DNA of 64,000 nucleotides, from contig DATGGU010000147.1 in NCBI GenBank assembly GCA_035308365.1, forward strand, positions 32,017 to 96,016, written 5' to 3'. This DNA is from PALSA-505 sp035308365. Lineage in GTDB: Bacteria > Actinomycetota > Actinomycetes > Streptosporangiales > Streptosporangiaceae. The notes under the pieces were generated by a model. That model was not told where the DNA came from. It made no database searches and saw only the letters and a program-made list of their open reading frames with translations. Positions 33,397 through 40,644 of this stretch are shown here, one piece after another; position 1 is the stretch's first letter; every line of letters begins with the position of its first letter. Made by a program: the position numbers and the translations under genes.

Positions 33397-33945
33397 TCAG
33401 CCGGCCACGCGGACCAGGGCCAGTTCGAGCTGGCCGTACTGGACGGGGCCGAACCTGGCCCAGGCGATGCGGCCTCGGGAGTCAAGGATGTAGGTGGACG
33501 GGGTCGTGGACGGCGCGTCGGCGCCGAAGCTGGCGGCGATCAGGTCGTTGGGGTCGTTGATGCTCGGGTAGTCAATGCCGTGGCCCCGCTCGAACGCGAG
33601 CCCGGTGGCCGGATCGTCCCGGATGTCGATGCCGACGAAGCGCACGCCAAGGCGCTTGGTGTCGCCCGCGACCCGGGCGAGGACCGGCGCCTCGGCCTGG
33701 CAGGGCCCGCACCACGACCCCCAGAAGTTGATCACGACCGGTGCGCCGCGCAAGCTGCTGACGTGCACCGTCGCACCGTTCAGGGTCTGGCCGGAGATGG
33801 CCGGGGCCATCGGCCGCTGCGCCACCGGTATCACCGAGCCGACCTCGGGCAGCCCGGCCTTGGAGTCCGTAAGGTGGATGATGCCGACGGCGAACGCCAC
33901 GATGATCACGGCGAACACCAGCAGGATCGTGCTCCGCCGCTTCAT
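33397..33945 (-). CDS. TlpA/ResA-like membrane-anchored thioredoxin
   Basis: A 182-residue protein: basic start, one transmembrane or signal-anchor helix (about 6-24: STILLVFAVIIVAFAVGIIH), then a thioredoxin fold with VVINFWGSWCGPCQAEAPVL (CxxC active site) and VRFVGIDIRDDPATG. ResA/TlpA proteins are extracytoplasmic thiol-disulfide reductases used in cytochrome c maturation or copper/thiol homeostasis. The ATG at 33945 opens MKRRST; a slightly longer start is possible. It is divergent from the DUF318 permease and shares a promoter region with a CsoR-type operator. Confidence 0.88.
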   Translation of the reverse strand: MKRRSTILLVFAVIIVAFAVGIIHLTDSKAGLPEVGSVIPVAQRPMAPAISGQTLNGATVHVSSLRGAPVVINFWGSWCGPCQAEAPVLARVAGDTKRLGVRFVGIDIRDDPATGLAFERGHGIDYPSINDPNDLIAASFGADAPSTTPSTYILDSRGRIAWARFGPVQYGQLELALVRVAG

Positions 33946-34082
33946 CGCCGCACCACCCACGGTCGCGCACCCACCATCGCGCCATGCTATGAGACCGGGC
34001 TCTGAACGGATCGCGGGGCTGGCCGATCAAAACCGCATCACGGCTGTGGCTGGTGTATGTGACCCATCCCACCCCGGGTACT

Positions 34083-34106
34083 TATACTTATACCCCCAGA
34101 GGGTAT
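34083..34106 (+). promoter_or_regulatory. promoter -10 and CsoR-family operator
   Basis: A TATACT hexamer (34083-34088) is followed by ATACCC-CCAGA-GGGTAT (34090-34106), a 6-5-6 inverted repeat overlapping the permease ATG. The A/T-flanked C-tract/G-tract palindrome matches CsoR/RcnR/CstR-type sites, whose repressors sense Cu(I), Ni/Co or persulfide. The regulator gene is not in the window. Confidence 0.65.
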
Positions 34107-35379
34107 GCTGTTCGGCGTGAGCGTGCTGGTGACGACCGGGGACAGTCTGCGCGAGGCGTTCTTCATGTTCTGGGAGACGCTGTGGGCGCTGGTGCTGGGG
34201 TTCGGGCTGTCCGGGGCGGTGCAGGCGTTCGTGTCGCGGGGGCAGATGCAGCGGGTGATGGGCGGGCACGGTCCGGGGGCACTCACTCGAAGCTCGCTGC
34301 TGGGGATGGCCAGTTCGTCGTGCTCCTACGCGGCCACCGCGCTGGCCAAGTCGCTGTTCCAGCGGGGAGCGGACTTCACCGCTGCCATGGTGTTCATGTT
34401 CGCCTCGACGAACCTGGTCGTGGAGCTGGGCGTCGTGCTGTGGCTGCTGATCGGGTGGCAGTTCACGCTGGCCGAGTTCGCCGGCGGGGCCATCATGATC
34501 GTCCTTCTCGGCCTGGTGCTGCCCCGGCTGATGCCACGGCGGCTGGTCGAGGCGGCCAGGGAGCGGCTGGACCGGGACCAGGCACACGGTGGGCATGCCG
34601 GGCATGGTGCGCCGAAGGATGTGGAGCGTGGCTCGCTGGCGCGGCGGCTGCGGCAGCCTTCGGGGTGGGCGGATGCGGCCGGCTACACGATCTCCGACCT
34701 GACGATGCTGCGGCGCGAGATCGTCATCGGGTTCATCGCGGCGGGGTTCGTGGCGGTGGGGATACCGGTGAGCTTCTGGAACGCGGTGTTCCTGCATGGG
34801 CATGGCGCGCTGACCGTGATCGAGAACGCGCTGGTGGGGCCGTTCGTCGCGATCATCAGCTTTGTCTGCTCGATCGGGAACGTGCCGCTGGCGGCCGCGC
34901 TGTGGAAGGACGGCATCAGCTTCGGCGGCGTGCTGGCGTTCGTGTTCGCGGATCTGATCACGATGCCGCTGCTGTTCATCTACCGCAAGCTGTACGGCGG
35001 CAGGCTGACGCTGCGGCTGCTGGGAGCGTTCTGGCTGGTGATGAGCGCGGCCGGGCTGGTCACGGAGGTGGTCTTCCAGGCGGCCGGGCTGGTGCCGGCG
35101 AAGCGGCCGGTGGTCATCGCCAGCGAGCATCTGAGCTGGAACTACACGACGGTGCTCAACATCGTGTTCCTGGTCCTGCTGGGCGGGATCTACTGGCTGC
35201 ACCGGAACAAGGACCGGTTCGGCGGCGGGCGGGACTTCGCCAGGGATCCGGTCTGCGGGATGCAGGTCGAGAAGGCGAACCCCGGCGCCGTTCTGTGGGA
35301 GGACGGGCAGGAGAGGTACTTCTGCTCCGAGCGCTGCAAGGAGCGGTACCTGAAGGGTCACGAGGTCAGCGTCGCGTAG
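34105..35379 (+). CDS. DUF318 (UPF0718) permease with C-terminal YHS-type metal domain
   Basis: A 424-residue membrane protein with about eight helices in two DUF318 halves. The conserved motifs are SSSCSYAATALAKSLFQRGA with FMFASTNLVVELGVVLWLL, and ISFVCSIGNVPLAAALWKDG, each with a Cys in a helix break, as in ArsP-type permeases. A His-rich loop (QAHGGHAGHGAP) joins the halves. The C-terminal 45 residues (FARDPVCGMQVEKANPGA, RYFCSERCKERYL) form a YHS/TRASH-type metal domain. It probably exports a metal or organometalloid, under the CsoR-type operator that overlaps its ATG. Its end overlaps the convergent sortase gene by 22 bp. Confidence 0.87.
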   Translation: MLFGVSVLVTTGDSLREAFFMFWETLWALVLGFGLSGAVQAFVSRGQMQRVMGGHGPGALTRSSLLGMASSSCSYAATALAKSLFQRGADFTAAMVFMFASTNLVVELGVVLWLLIGWQFTLAEFAGGAIMIVLLGLVLPRLMPRRLVEAARERLDRDQAHGGHAGHGAPKDVERGSLARRLRQPSGWADAAGYTISDLTMLRREIVIGFIAAGFVAVGIPVSFWNAVFLHGHGALTVIENALVGPFVAIISFVCSIGNVPLAAALWKDGISFGGVLAFVFADLITMPLLFIYRKLYGGRLTLRLLGAFWLVMSAAGLVTEVVFQAAGLVPAKRPVVIASEHLSWNYTTVLNIVFLVLLGGIYWLHRNKDRFGGGRDFARDPVCGMQVEKANPGAVLWEDGQERYFCSERCKERYLKGHEVSVA

Positions 35380-36086
35380 ACGACGATGTTGCTCAGGTAG
35401 TGGCCGGTCCGGGTGTCGAAGATGCCGCCACAGGTGATCAGGCGGAGCTGCGGAGTCGGCGTCATGCCGTACACCTTGAGCGTGGGGAACACGTCCTTCC
35501 GGTACTCATGCACCGAGTCGACCCCGAACACGGCCAGCCGGCCGTCCTTCTGCCGCACGTAGATCCGGTCGCCCTGGTGCAGCTCGTCCAGCCGGTAGAA
35601 GACTCCCGGGCCGGTGTAGGAGTCGACGTGGCCGGCGACGATCGAGGAGCCGACGGCCCCGGGCGCCGGGCTCCCGGTGTACCAGCCGGCCACCGTCGCG
35701 GTCCTTGGCACCTGGAGCGCGCCGGACCGGGTGATCCCCAGGTGGATGAGCTGAGCACGCACGCCGATGACCGGGATGGTGAGTGAGACCGGCGGCGGGA
35801 CTTGGCCGGAGTTCGGCGGCGGCGGTGTCTGCGGCGTACCGACCGGAGGCAGCACCGGCTTGACCGCCGCGACGCGCGGTGGAACATAGTGGTCATGGCT
35901 GGCCATCAGCAGGCCGGTGATGCCGGAGGCCAGCATGAGCAGGCCGGCCCCGACCGCGACGAGACCAGGATGGCCAGCCAGCGAGAGCGGGCCGGTCCGC
36001 GGCCTGCGGCAGTTCGCCTGGACCGGTGCTGCCGGTGTCATCAGCCGCGAGCCATCGGGGCACGGCTCGCGGCTGGTCCCTCGCAT
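35358..36086 (-). CDS. class F sortase
   Basis: A 242-residue membrane-anchored transpeptidase: one hydrophobic segment (about 40-62), a Pro-rich linker (VLPPVGTPQTPPPPNSG), then the sortase barrel with VAGHVDSYTGPGVF (His), LRLITCGGIFDTRTGHY (Cys and probable Arg). Class F sortases of actinobacteria attach surface proteins to peptidoglycan, but many have no recognised substrate. The ATG at 36086 directly follows the stop of the DUF4397 gene (TGACATG), so translation is coupled. The DUF4397 protein is the obvious partner. Confidence 0.9.
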   Translation of the reverse strand: MRGTSREPCPDGSRLMTPAAPVQANCRRPRTGPLSLAGHPGLVAVGAGLLMLASGITGLLMASHDHYVPPRVAAVKPVLPPVGTPQTPPPPNSGQVPPPVSLTIPVIGVRAQLIHLGITRSGALQVPRTATVAGWYTGSPAPGAVGSSIVAGHVDSYTGPGVFYRLDELHQGDRIYVRQKDGRLAVFGVDSVHEYRKDVFPTLKVYGMTPTPQLRLITCGGIFDTRTGHYLSNIVVYATLTS

Positions 36087-36087
36087 G

Positions 36088-37044
36088 TCACCGAGCGTGC
36101 GATCCGCGGATCACCGGCTGGCGGTTCCCGCGCCGTAGGGTGTCTTTCCGGCCAGTGAAGCGCCGCAGGGTGTCCTTCCGGCCGGTGAAGCAGAGCCACA
36201 GCGCCCCGGCGGCTGCCAGCAGCGCGCCGGAGGCCATGGCCGCCACCCACGGCAGCGCAGAGGACCCCGGCCGCGCGGCCATGCCGCCGAACCCGGTCTT
36301 GACGCCACCGGCCGGCAGCGCGTTGCTGCCCGCGGCATCGGTCAGGATGTCCAGGGACAGGTGGCCCGGGTCATCGAGCACGACGATCGTGTGCGTGGTG
36401 TCGGCGGCCACGGTGAGGCTGGACGAGGCGGACATCGAGCCCCCGGCGGCGTGCAGGTTCACCGTGCCGGGGGCCAGCGGCACGTAGGAGGTGAAGCTGC
36501 CGAAGCTGAGGTTCCTGGCGAGGGTCTTGCTGCCGGCGGTCACCGTGACCCGCTGGTCTTTCAGCGAGGCCTGGATCACCCGGACCAGTCCCTGGCCCGA
36601 GGGGGTGGTCAGGGTGTCCTCCAGCACCTGCAGCCGCAGGCCCTTGGCCGGACCCATGCCGGCCACCGTGTAGGCGTGGCCCGCCTGGATGTGCACCGTG
36701 GTGGACAGCACCGGCGAGGAGGTGGCCGCCGCGCCGGCCGCCCGCATCGCGACGGTGTAGCCACCGGGGTGAACCGTCTCGTAGGGCGAGACCGTGCCAT
36801 AGCTGACGTGGTGCAGCACGATCATGGCGCTCGTGTCACCCTCGGAGTACAGGTAGACATCGACCGCCGGGGCGTTCGGGGACAGGTGCGCGAGGCGGAT
36901 CCAGCCGACGGCGGAGGCTCGGGTCGCGGGTGAGGCCATCGCCGTGGGGGCGGCCACGGCGAGCAGCGCGAGCGCGCACGCACACGCGGCTAGCAGGCGG
37001 GTGATCCGCCGTGTCACAGTCGCTTCCGGCGCATGGTGAGTCAT
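36088..37044 (-). CDS. DUF4397 surface protein with C-terminal membrane anchor
   Basis: A 318-residue exported protein. A signal peptide (ends about TAMAS) is followed by two DUF4397 beta-domains (about 45-235), recognised by GWIRLAHLSPNAPAVDVYLY, VHPGGYTVAMRAAG and AGHAYTVAGMGPAKGLRLQV. A transmembrane helix (about 265-287) and a very basic tail (TGRKDTLRR twice) follow. No LPxTG is present; LPAGG before the helix is the nearest sorting-like motif. DUF4397/class F sortase pairs are conserved in actinobacteria, with unknown function. A GAGGAACG precedes the ATG at 37044. Confidence 0.87.
   Translation of the reverse strand: MTHHAPEATVTRRITRLLAACACALALLAVAAPTAMASPATRASAVGWIRLAHLSPNAPAVDVYLYSEGDTSAMIVLHHVSYGTVSPYETVHPGGYTVAMRAAGAAATSSPVLSTTVHIQAGHAYTVAGMGPAKGLRLQVLEDTLTTPSGQGLVRVIQASLKDQRVTVTAGSKTLARNLSFGSFTSYVPLAPGTVNLHAAGGSMSASSSLTVAADTTHTIVVLDDPGHLSLDILTDAAGSNALPAGGVKTGFGGMAARPGSSALPWVAAMASGALLAAAGALWLCFTGRKDTLRRFTGRKDTLRRGNRQPVIRGSHAR
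36131..36190. repeat. 30-bp tandem duplication in DUF4397 C-tail
   Basis: Copies at 36131-36160 and 36161-36190 match at 27 of 30 bases and encode the repeated basic decapeptide FTGRKDTLRR in the cytoplasmic tail. All three differences are silent or conservative, so the duplication looks maintained in frame. Confidence 0.8.
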
Positions 37045-37107
37045 CGTTCCTCATTCCTGATGCCTGACCGCCATTGGCGGCGGCCCTTGATCTTCACGTA
37101 GGAGGGT

Positions 37108-38625
37108 TTACCTGGTGCTGGGCTGATTCCCGTTGATCAGCCCGAGTGGGGTGGGCGCGCCGAACTGCACGCGCAGTGCGTGGTCCCCGGTGGCGAGCCG
37201 TACGGTCTGGATGACCACCGGGAGGTAGGGCGGCTGCTGGCCGTGCAGGAAGCGGGCCAGGGCGGTGAGCTCAGCGTTGCTGTCCGCCGAGCTGCCGCTG
37301 ATCCCGCCGAGCAGGATCGCCTCGCGCAGCGGCACCCCGGCCGCGGCGCCGTGGGCGGCGTCACCGAACGACACGATGCTCAGCGGATGCAGCGCGGACA
37401 TGGTCGAGATGGTGAGCAGCAGCCGCGGATCCACCAGGCCGGCCGAGAGCTGACCGCGGGCCGCGGGCTCGGCCGCAATCCTCGGGTCGCGCAGCAGCAC
37501 GGCGCCGAGCGACTTCCGCGCGGCCACGTCGGCGCTGAGCTGATGCAGGTAGACCGGGGCGCCGTCCGGCGCAACCACGCGCACATCGACCTCGGCGCTG
37601 CCGGTGCCGAAACTGGCCAGGGTGAGCGGTGCGTATACCGAGGTCAGGCGGCTGCCGAACTGGCTGCGCAGGGCATCGGTCGCGACCACCACGCTGGAAT
37701 CGAGTGGATCCGGCGCGTTCGGCCCGAGTACCTCCAGGTTGGCCACCGGGTATCCGTGTGACTGCAGGACCGAGCACATCACCGGGTCACAGGACACGAT
37801 GCTGTTGCGGCTGACCTGGCCGGCGATCCAGGCCGCCGCCTCGTTGCGGGCGGTCTGCGCGGTCAGCAGGGCGTTGCTCCGCGCGGTGGGCTTGCCGCCC
37901 GGCGTGCCGTTCCGGGACAGCGCCACCCCACCGGCTGCCGCCAGCAGCATCACGAGCACCAGGACGGCCGCGCGGATCCACGGCAGCGATCTCGCGCGCT
38001 GCTTGGCGGCACTGTCCTCGACGGCACTGTCCTCGACGGCACTGTGCTTGACGGCACGGCCTTTGACGGCACTGTCCTTGACGTCACTGTCCTTGGCGGT
38101 GCGATCGCGGTGCGGCCACCGGCGGCTCAGCCACAGGCGCATGGTGGTGGTGATGACCCGTAGCCAGGGGGGTGGCGCCGGCGGTGAGCGGCGCCGCATG
38201 CCCGGCACGATCCCGGGTTCGCCGTAGCCGGCCGGCCGGACGCCCGGCTGCCGAATGCCGGGGCCGTGGCCGGTCAGGGCCGGCTGGCCCGGTGAGGCCG
38301 GCGGTGGGTGCTGGGCCTGGCCGGCGTCCGGGATGGGAATCCTGATGGCGGGCTGGGGCGCGGTCTTGACGTCGTCCGGGTCGATGACGTCCGGGGGCGG
38401 CAGTACCCGCCGGGACTGCTGGACCTGGCGGGCCTGCTGCACCTGCCGGGGCCGCTGGGCTTCGGGGGCTCGGGCATGGCGGGCAGCGTGCATCCTGAGG
38501 GCAGGCTGCGGTACGGCCTTGGCTTCGTCCGGATCATCGGCTGTCAGTACGGACCAGGGGGCAGCCGCCGGTACCGCTGCCGGTTCTGGCCGCAGCGGTG
38601 GCGCGCTTCTATTCCCTCTGTCCAC
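37108..38625 (-). CDS. hypothetical membrane protein with Pro-rich N-terminus
   Basis: A 505-residue protein: a long Pro/Gln/Arg-rich, probably disordered cytoplasmic part (1-160), a repetitive KDSAV-like stretch (about 176-205), one transmembrane helix (about 213-234: AAVLVLVMLLAAAGGVAL), and an extracellular domain (about 250-505) with CDPVMCSVLQSHGYPVANLE and AEVDVRVVAPDGAPVYLHQL. I do not recognise the family, but its position beside DUF4397 and sortase genes is typical of actinobacterial surface clusters. The GTG at 38625 is preceded by a G-rich sequence only. Its role is unknown. Confidence 0.75.
   Translation of the reverse strand: MDRGNRSAPPLRPEPAAVPAAAPWSVLTADDPDEAKAVPQPALRMHAARHARAPEAQRPRQVQQARQVQQSRRVLPPPDVIDPDDVKTAPQPAIRIPIPDAGQAQHPPPASPGQPALTGHGPGIRQPGVRPAGYGEPGIVPGMRRRSPPAPPPWLRVITTTMRLWLSRRWPHRDRTAKDSDVKDSAVKGRAVKHSAVEDSAVEDSAAKQRARSLPWIRAAVLVLVMLLAAAGGVALSRNGTPGGKPTARSNALLTAQTARNEAAAWIAGQVSRNSIVSCDPVMCSVLQSHGYPVANLEVLGPNAPDPLDSSVVVATDALRSQFGSRLTSVYAPLTLASFGTGSAEVDVRVVAPDGAPVYLHQLSADVAARKSLGAVLLRDPRIAAEPAARGQLSAGLVDPRLLLTISTMSALHPLSIVSFGDAAHGAAAGVPLREAILLGGISGSSADSNAELTALARFLHGQQPPYLPVVIQTVRLATGDHALRVQFGAPTPLGLINGNQPSTR
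38008..38097. repeat. six 15-bp tandem repeats in the hypothetical membrane protein
   Basis: Six units resembling GGCACTGTCCTTGAC encode the repeated pentapeptide KDSAV/EDSAV before the transmembrane helix. The in-frame length keeps the protein open, as in a flexible spacer. Confidence 0.8.
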
Positions 38626-39000
38626 GGGCCCGCCCCCCGCACCTGTCGATCACGACCCCACCATGCCGCGACCCGAACACCAATGGAACACGGTTCGATC
38701 ACATATTTCCACTGGAACGGCGAATTTTCGCAGGTAATACTGTTGTGGTGCCAGGTCGAGGTGGCTGCGTAACGCGCGCCCGCAGCCGGAATATGCCTGT
38801 TTCGCCTGGTAAGTGGTGGCCCTGCAACCGGTGCGCAGCGACCCGTAGGAGGTTGCGACGGCAGGGCCTGCACCGATCGTCGCGGAGCGCCAGCCTGACC
38901 GATAGCCAGGATCCCAGGCAAGATGTGCGGTGGCAGCCGTACGGCTGCCGGCCGCCTAACTGGTGAACTAGTCACCGACAGCTATCAGGAGGAGAAGGTT
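38626..39000. other. 375-bp divergent intergenic region before the S53 peptidases
   Basis: No gene is evident. It holds GCGAA-TT-TTCGC (38720-38731), a TAATAC hexamer (38735-38740), and an inverted repeat GGTGA-ACTAG-TCACC (38962-38976) immediately before the strong GGAGGAG/AAGG Shine-Dalgarno of the first peptidase. The last palindrome may be an operator or an mRNA element controlling peptidase expression. Confidence 0.5.
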
Positions 39001-40644
39001 TTGAATAGCCGGGGCAGCCGAAGAAGCCTGCTGATACTCGCCAGCGCACTCGCGATAGCGACCGCATCCGCCAGTTCCGTAATTCCAGCCAGTGCGACGG
39101 TCCGGCCCTCGGTCAGCAATTCAGGAACTCCCCTGGCCGGTTCTCCGTCGAAAGAGCACCAGATCAAAGTGCTGAAAGCTGCCTTGCGCAACATGCAGAA
39201 GAATTTCGCCAAGTACCGGGGGGTCACTCCGGGGCCGCAGGACATCTTCGACTACCAGATCGGCAACCTGTGGAAGCAGGGCATCGACGGATTCGGCACG
39301 ACCGTCGCGGTGATGGAAGGCTGGGACTTCCCTGGCATCGCCAGGTTCATCCACAGCTTCGACCAGAAGTTCCTGCTGCCGGACCCGGCGATCCAGACGA
39401 TCTTCCCGAACGGCCCGCTGCCGCCCAAGTGCCCGCCCGGCATGGTCAAGCTGGGCAGTTACGGGTCGTGCTCGGCGTGGCAGGGCGAACTCGGCCTGGA
39501 CGTGATGTCGGTGCACCTGGTCGCGCCGTATGCCAAGATCATAATCTCGGCGACCCCGGCCGACAGCGAGATCAACGCCGACCCGGCCAGCAACGTCGCC
39601 ATGCCAGAAATGATGAAGGGTGTCGAGTACATCAGCACCCATCGCCTGGCCAACGCCATCTCGATCAGCGATGGCACCGGCGAGATCACCTACCCTTCCG
39701 GCGCGGAGGAGATCACCGCGCAGGATCCCGGTGAGCTGTCGGCCGCGGCGGCAGGCATCCCGCTGATGGTGGCCAGCGGGGACTGCGGCGTCGTGCAGAA
39801 CCTGGCGACCGCCAACAACCAGTGCGGGAACGTGTCGAGGACTCCGGACACCGCAGCCTGGGACGACTCGCCGTGGGTCACCGCCGTCGGCGGCAGCGTC
39901 CCCAACCTCACCCGGACCGGGCAGAAGGCGGGCCCCGACCCGCTGTGGCGGTTCTCCGGCGCCGGGTACTCCTCGGTGTTCTCCCGGCCCGGCTACCAGG
40001 ACAAGGTCGCCGCCGTCACCGGCAGCCCGATGCGCTCGGTGCCCGACATCACCATGGACGCACAGGACGGCACATCCGAGGCTTCCCCGCTGTTCGCCGG
40101 CGTGCTCGCGCTGGCGACCCAGGTCAACAAGGCGAACATCGGCCCGGTCAACCCCGCCTTGTACACGATGGGACGGGCCGGTGCGGCCAACGGGATAGCC
40201 GACGTGGTGAGGGGGAACAACTCGTTCGCCGGCGTCCCGGGCTTCGCCGCTGCCAAGGGCTTCGACGTGGCCTCGGGCTGGGGCACGGTCGACGCGGGCA
40301 AGTTCGTGCCGAGCCTGGTGGCCACCACCCGCGCCGGGGGCGAGGAGGCGCAGGCCCGGCACCAGGCAGCCGCGCAGCTCGCCCAGATCACCCACGGCAT
40401 CGTGCTGTCCAAGACCAGCACCGCCGGCAATTCGGTCTACCTGCTCGACCAGGGTTTCCTGCCCGGCTACCCGGTCCAGCTCAGCATCGACGGCAAGCCG
40501 GTCGCGAAGCTCACCGCGAGCACGCTGGGCTACGTCACCTCCATGATCGATCCCGCGACGCTCAAGCTGGCCGCTGGAAGCCATACGGTGCGGCTGACGA
40601 GCATGCTCGTCAGCGCCACGGCGAGATTCACCACCGGCTCATGA
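39001..40644 (+). CDS. secreted S53 (sedolisin-like) serine-carboxyl peptidase, copy 1
   Basis: A 547-residue exported protein beginning at TTG 39001 with GGAGGAGAAGG upstream. A signal peptide (ends about SVIPASA) and a short pre-region precede the catalytic fold. The sedolisin triad is predicted as Glu163 and Asp167 (WQGELGLDVMSVHLV) and Ser359 (DAQDGTSEASPLFAG), with the oxyanion Asp261 in VASGDCGV. A full-length S53 propeptide is not seen. The last 100 residues form a shared domain (DQGFLPGYPVQLSIDG, LGYVTSMIDPATLKL). Sedolisins digest proteins at acid pH. The gene overlaps copy 2 by 4 bp (ATGA). Confidence 0.88.
   Translation: MNSRGSRRSLLILASALAIATASASSVIPASATVRPSVSNSGTPLAGSPSKEHQIKVLKAALRNMQKNFAKYRGVTPGPQDIFDYQIGNLWKQGIDGFGTTVAVMEGWDFPGIARFIHSFDQKFLLPDPAIQTIFPNGPLPPKCPPGMVKLGSYGSCSAWQGELGLDVMSVHLVAPYAKIIISATPADSEINADPASNVAMPEMMKGVEYISTHRLANAISISDGTGEITYPSGAEEITAQDPGELSAAAAGIPLMVASGDCGVVQNLATANNQCGNVSRTPDTAAWDDSPWVTAVGGSVPNLTRTGQKAGPDPLWRFSGAGYSSVFSRPGYQDKVAAVTGSPMRSVPDITMDAQDGTSEASPLFAGVLALATQVNKANIGPVNPALYTMGRAGAANGIADVVRGNNSFAGVPGFAAAKGFDVASGWGTVDAGKFVPSLVATTRAGGEEAQARHQAAAQLAQITHGIVLSKTSTAGNSVYLLDQGFLPGYPVQLSIDGKPVAKLTASTLGYVTSMIDPATLKLAAGSHTVRLTSMLVSATARFTTGS

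Noticed and set aside
39822..40640. Long upstream extension of the second S53 peptidase frame
   Set aside because: The extension overlaps the first peptidase in another frame and is Arg/Gly-rich; the ATG at 40641 with a signal peptide and ATGA overlap is the real start.
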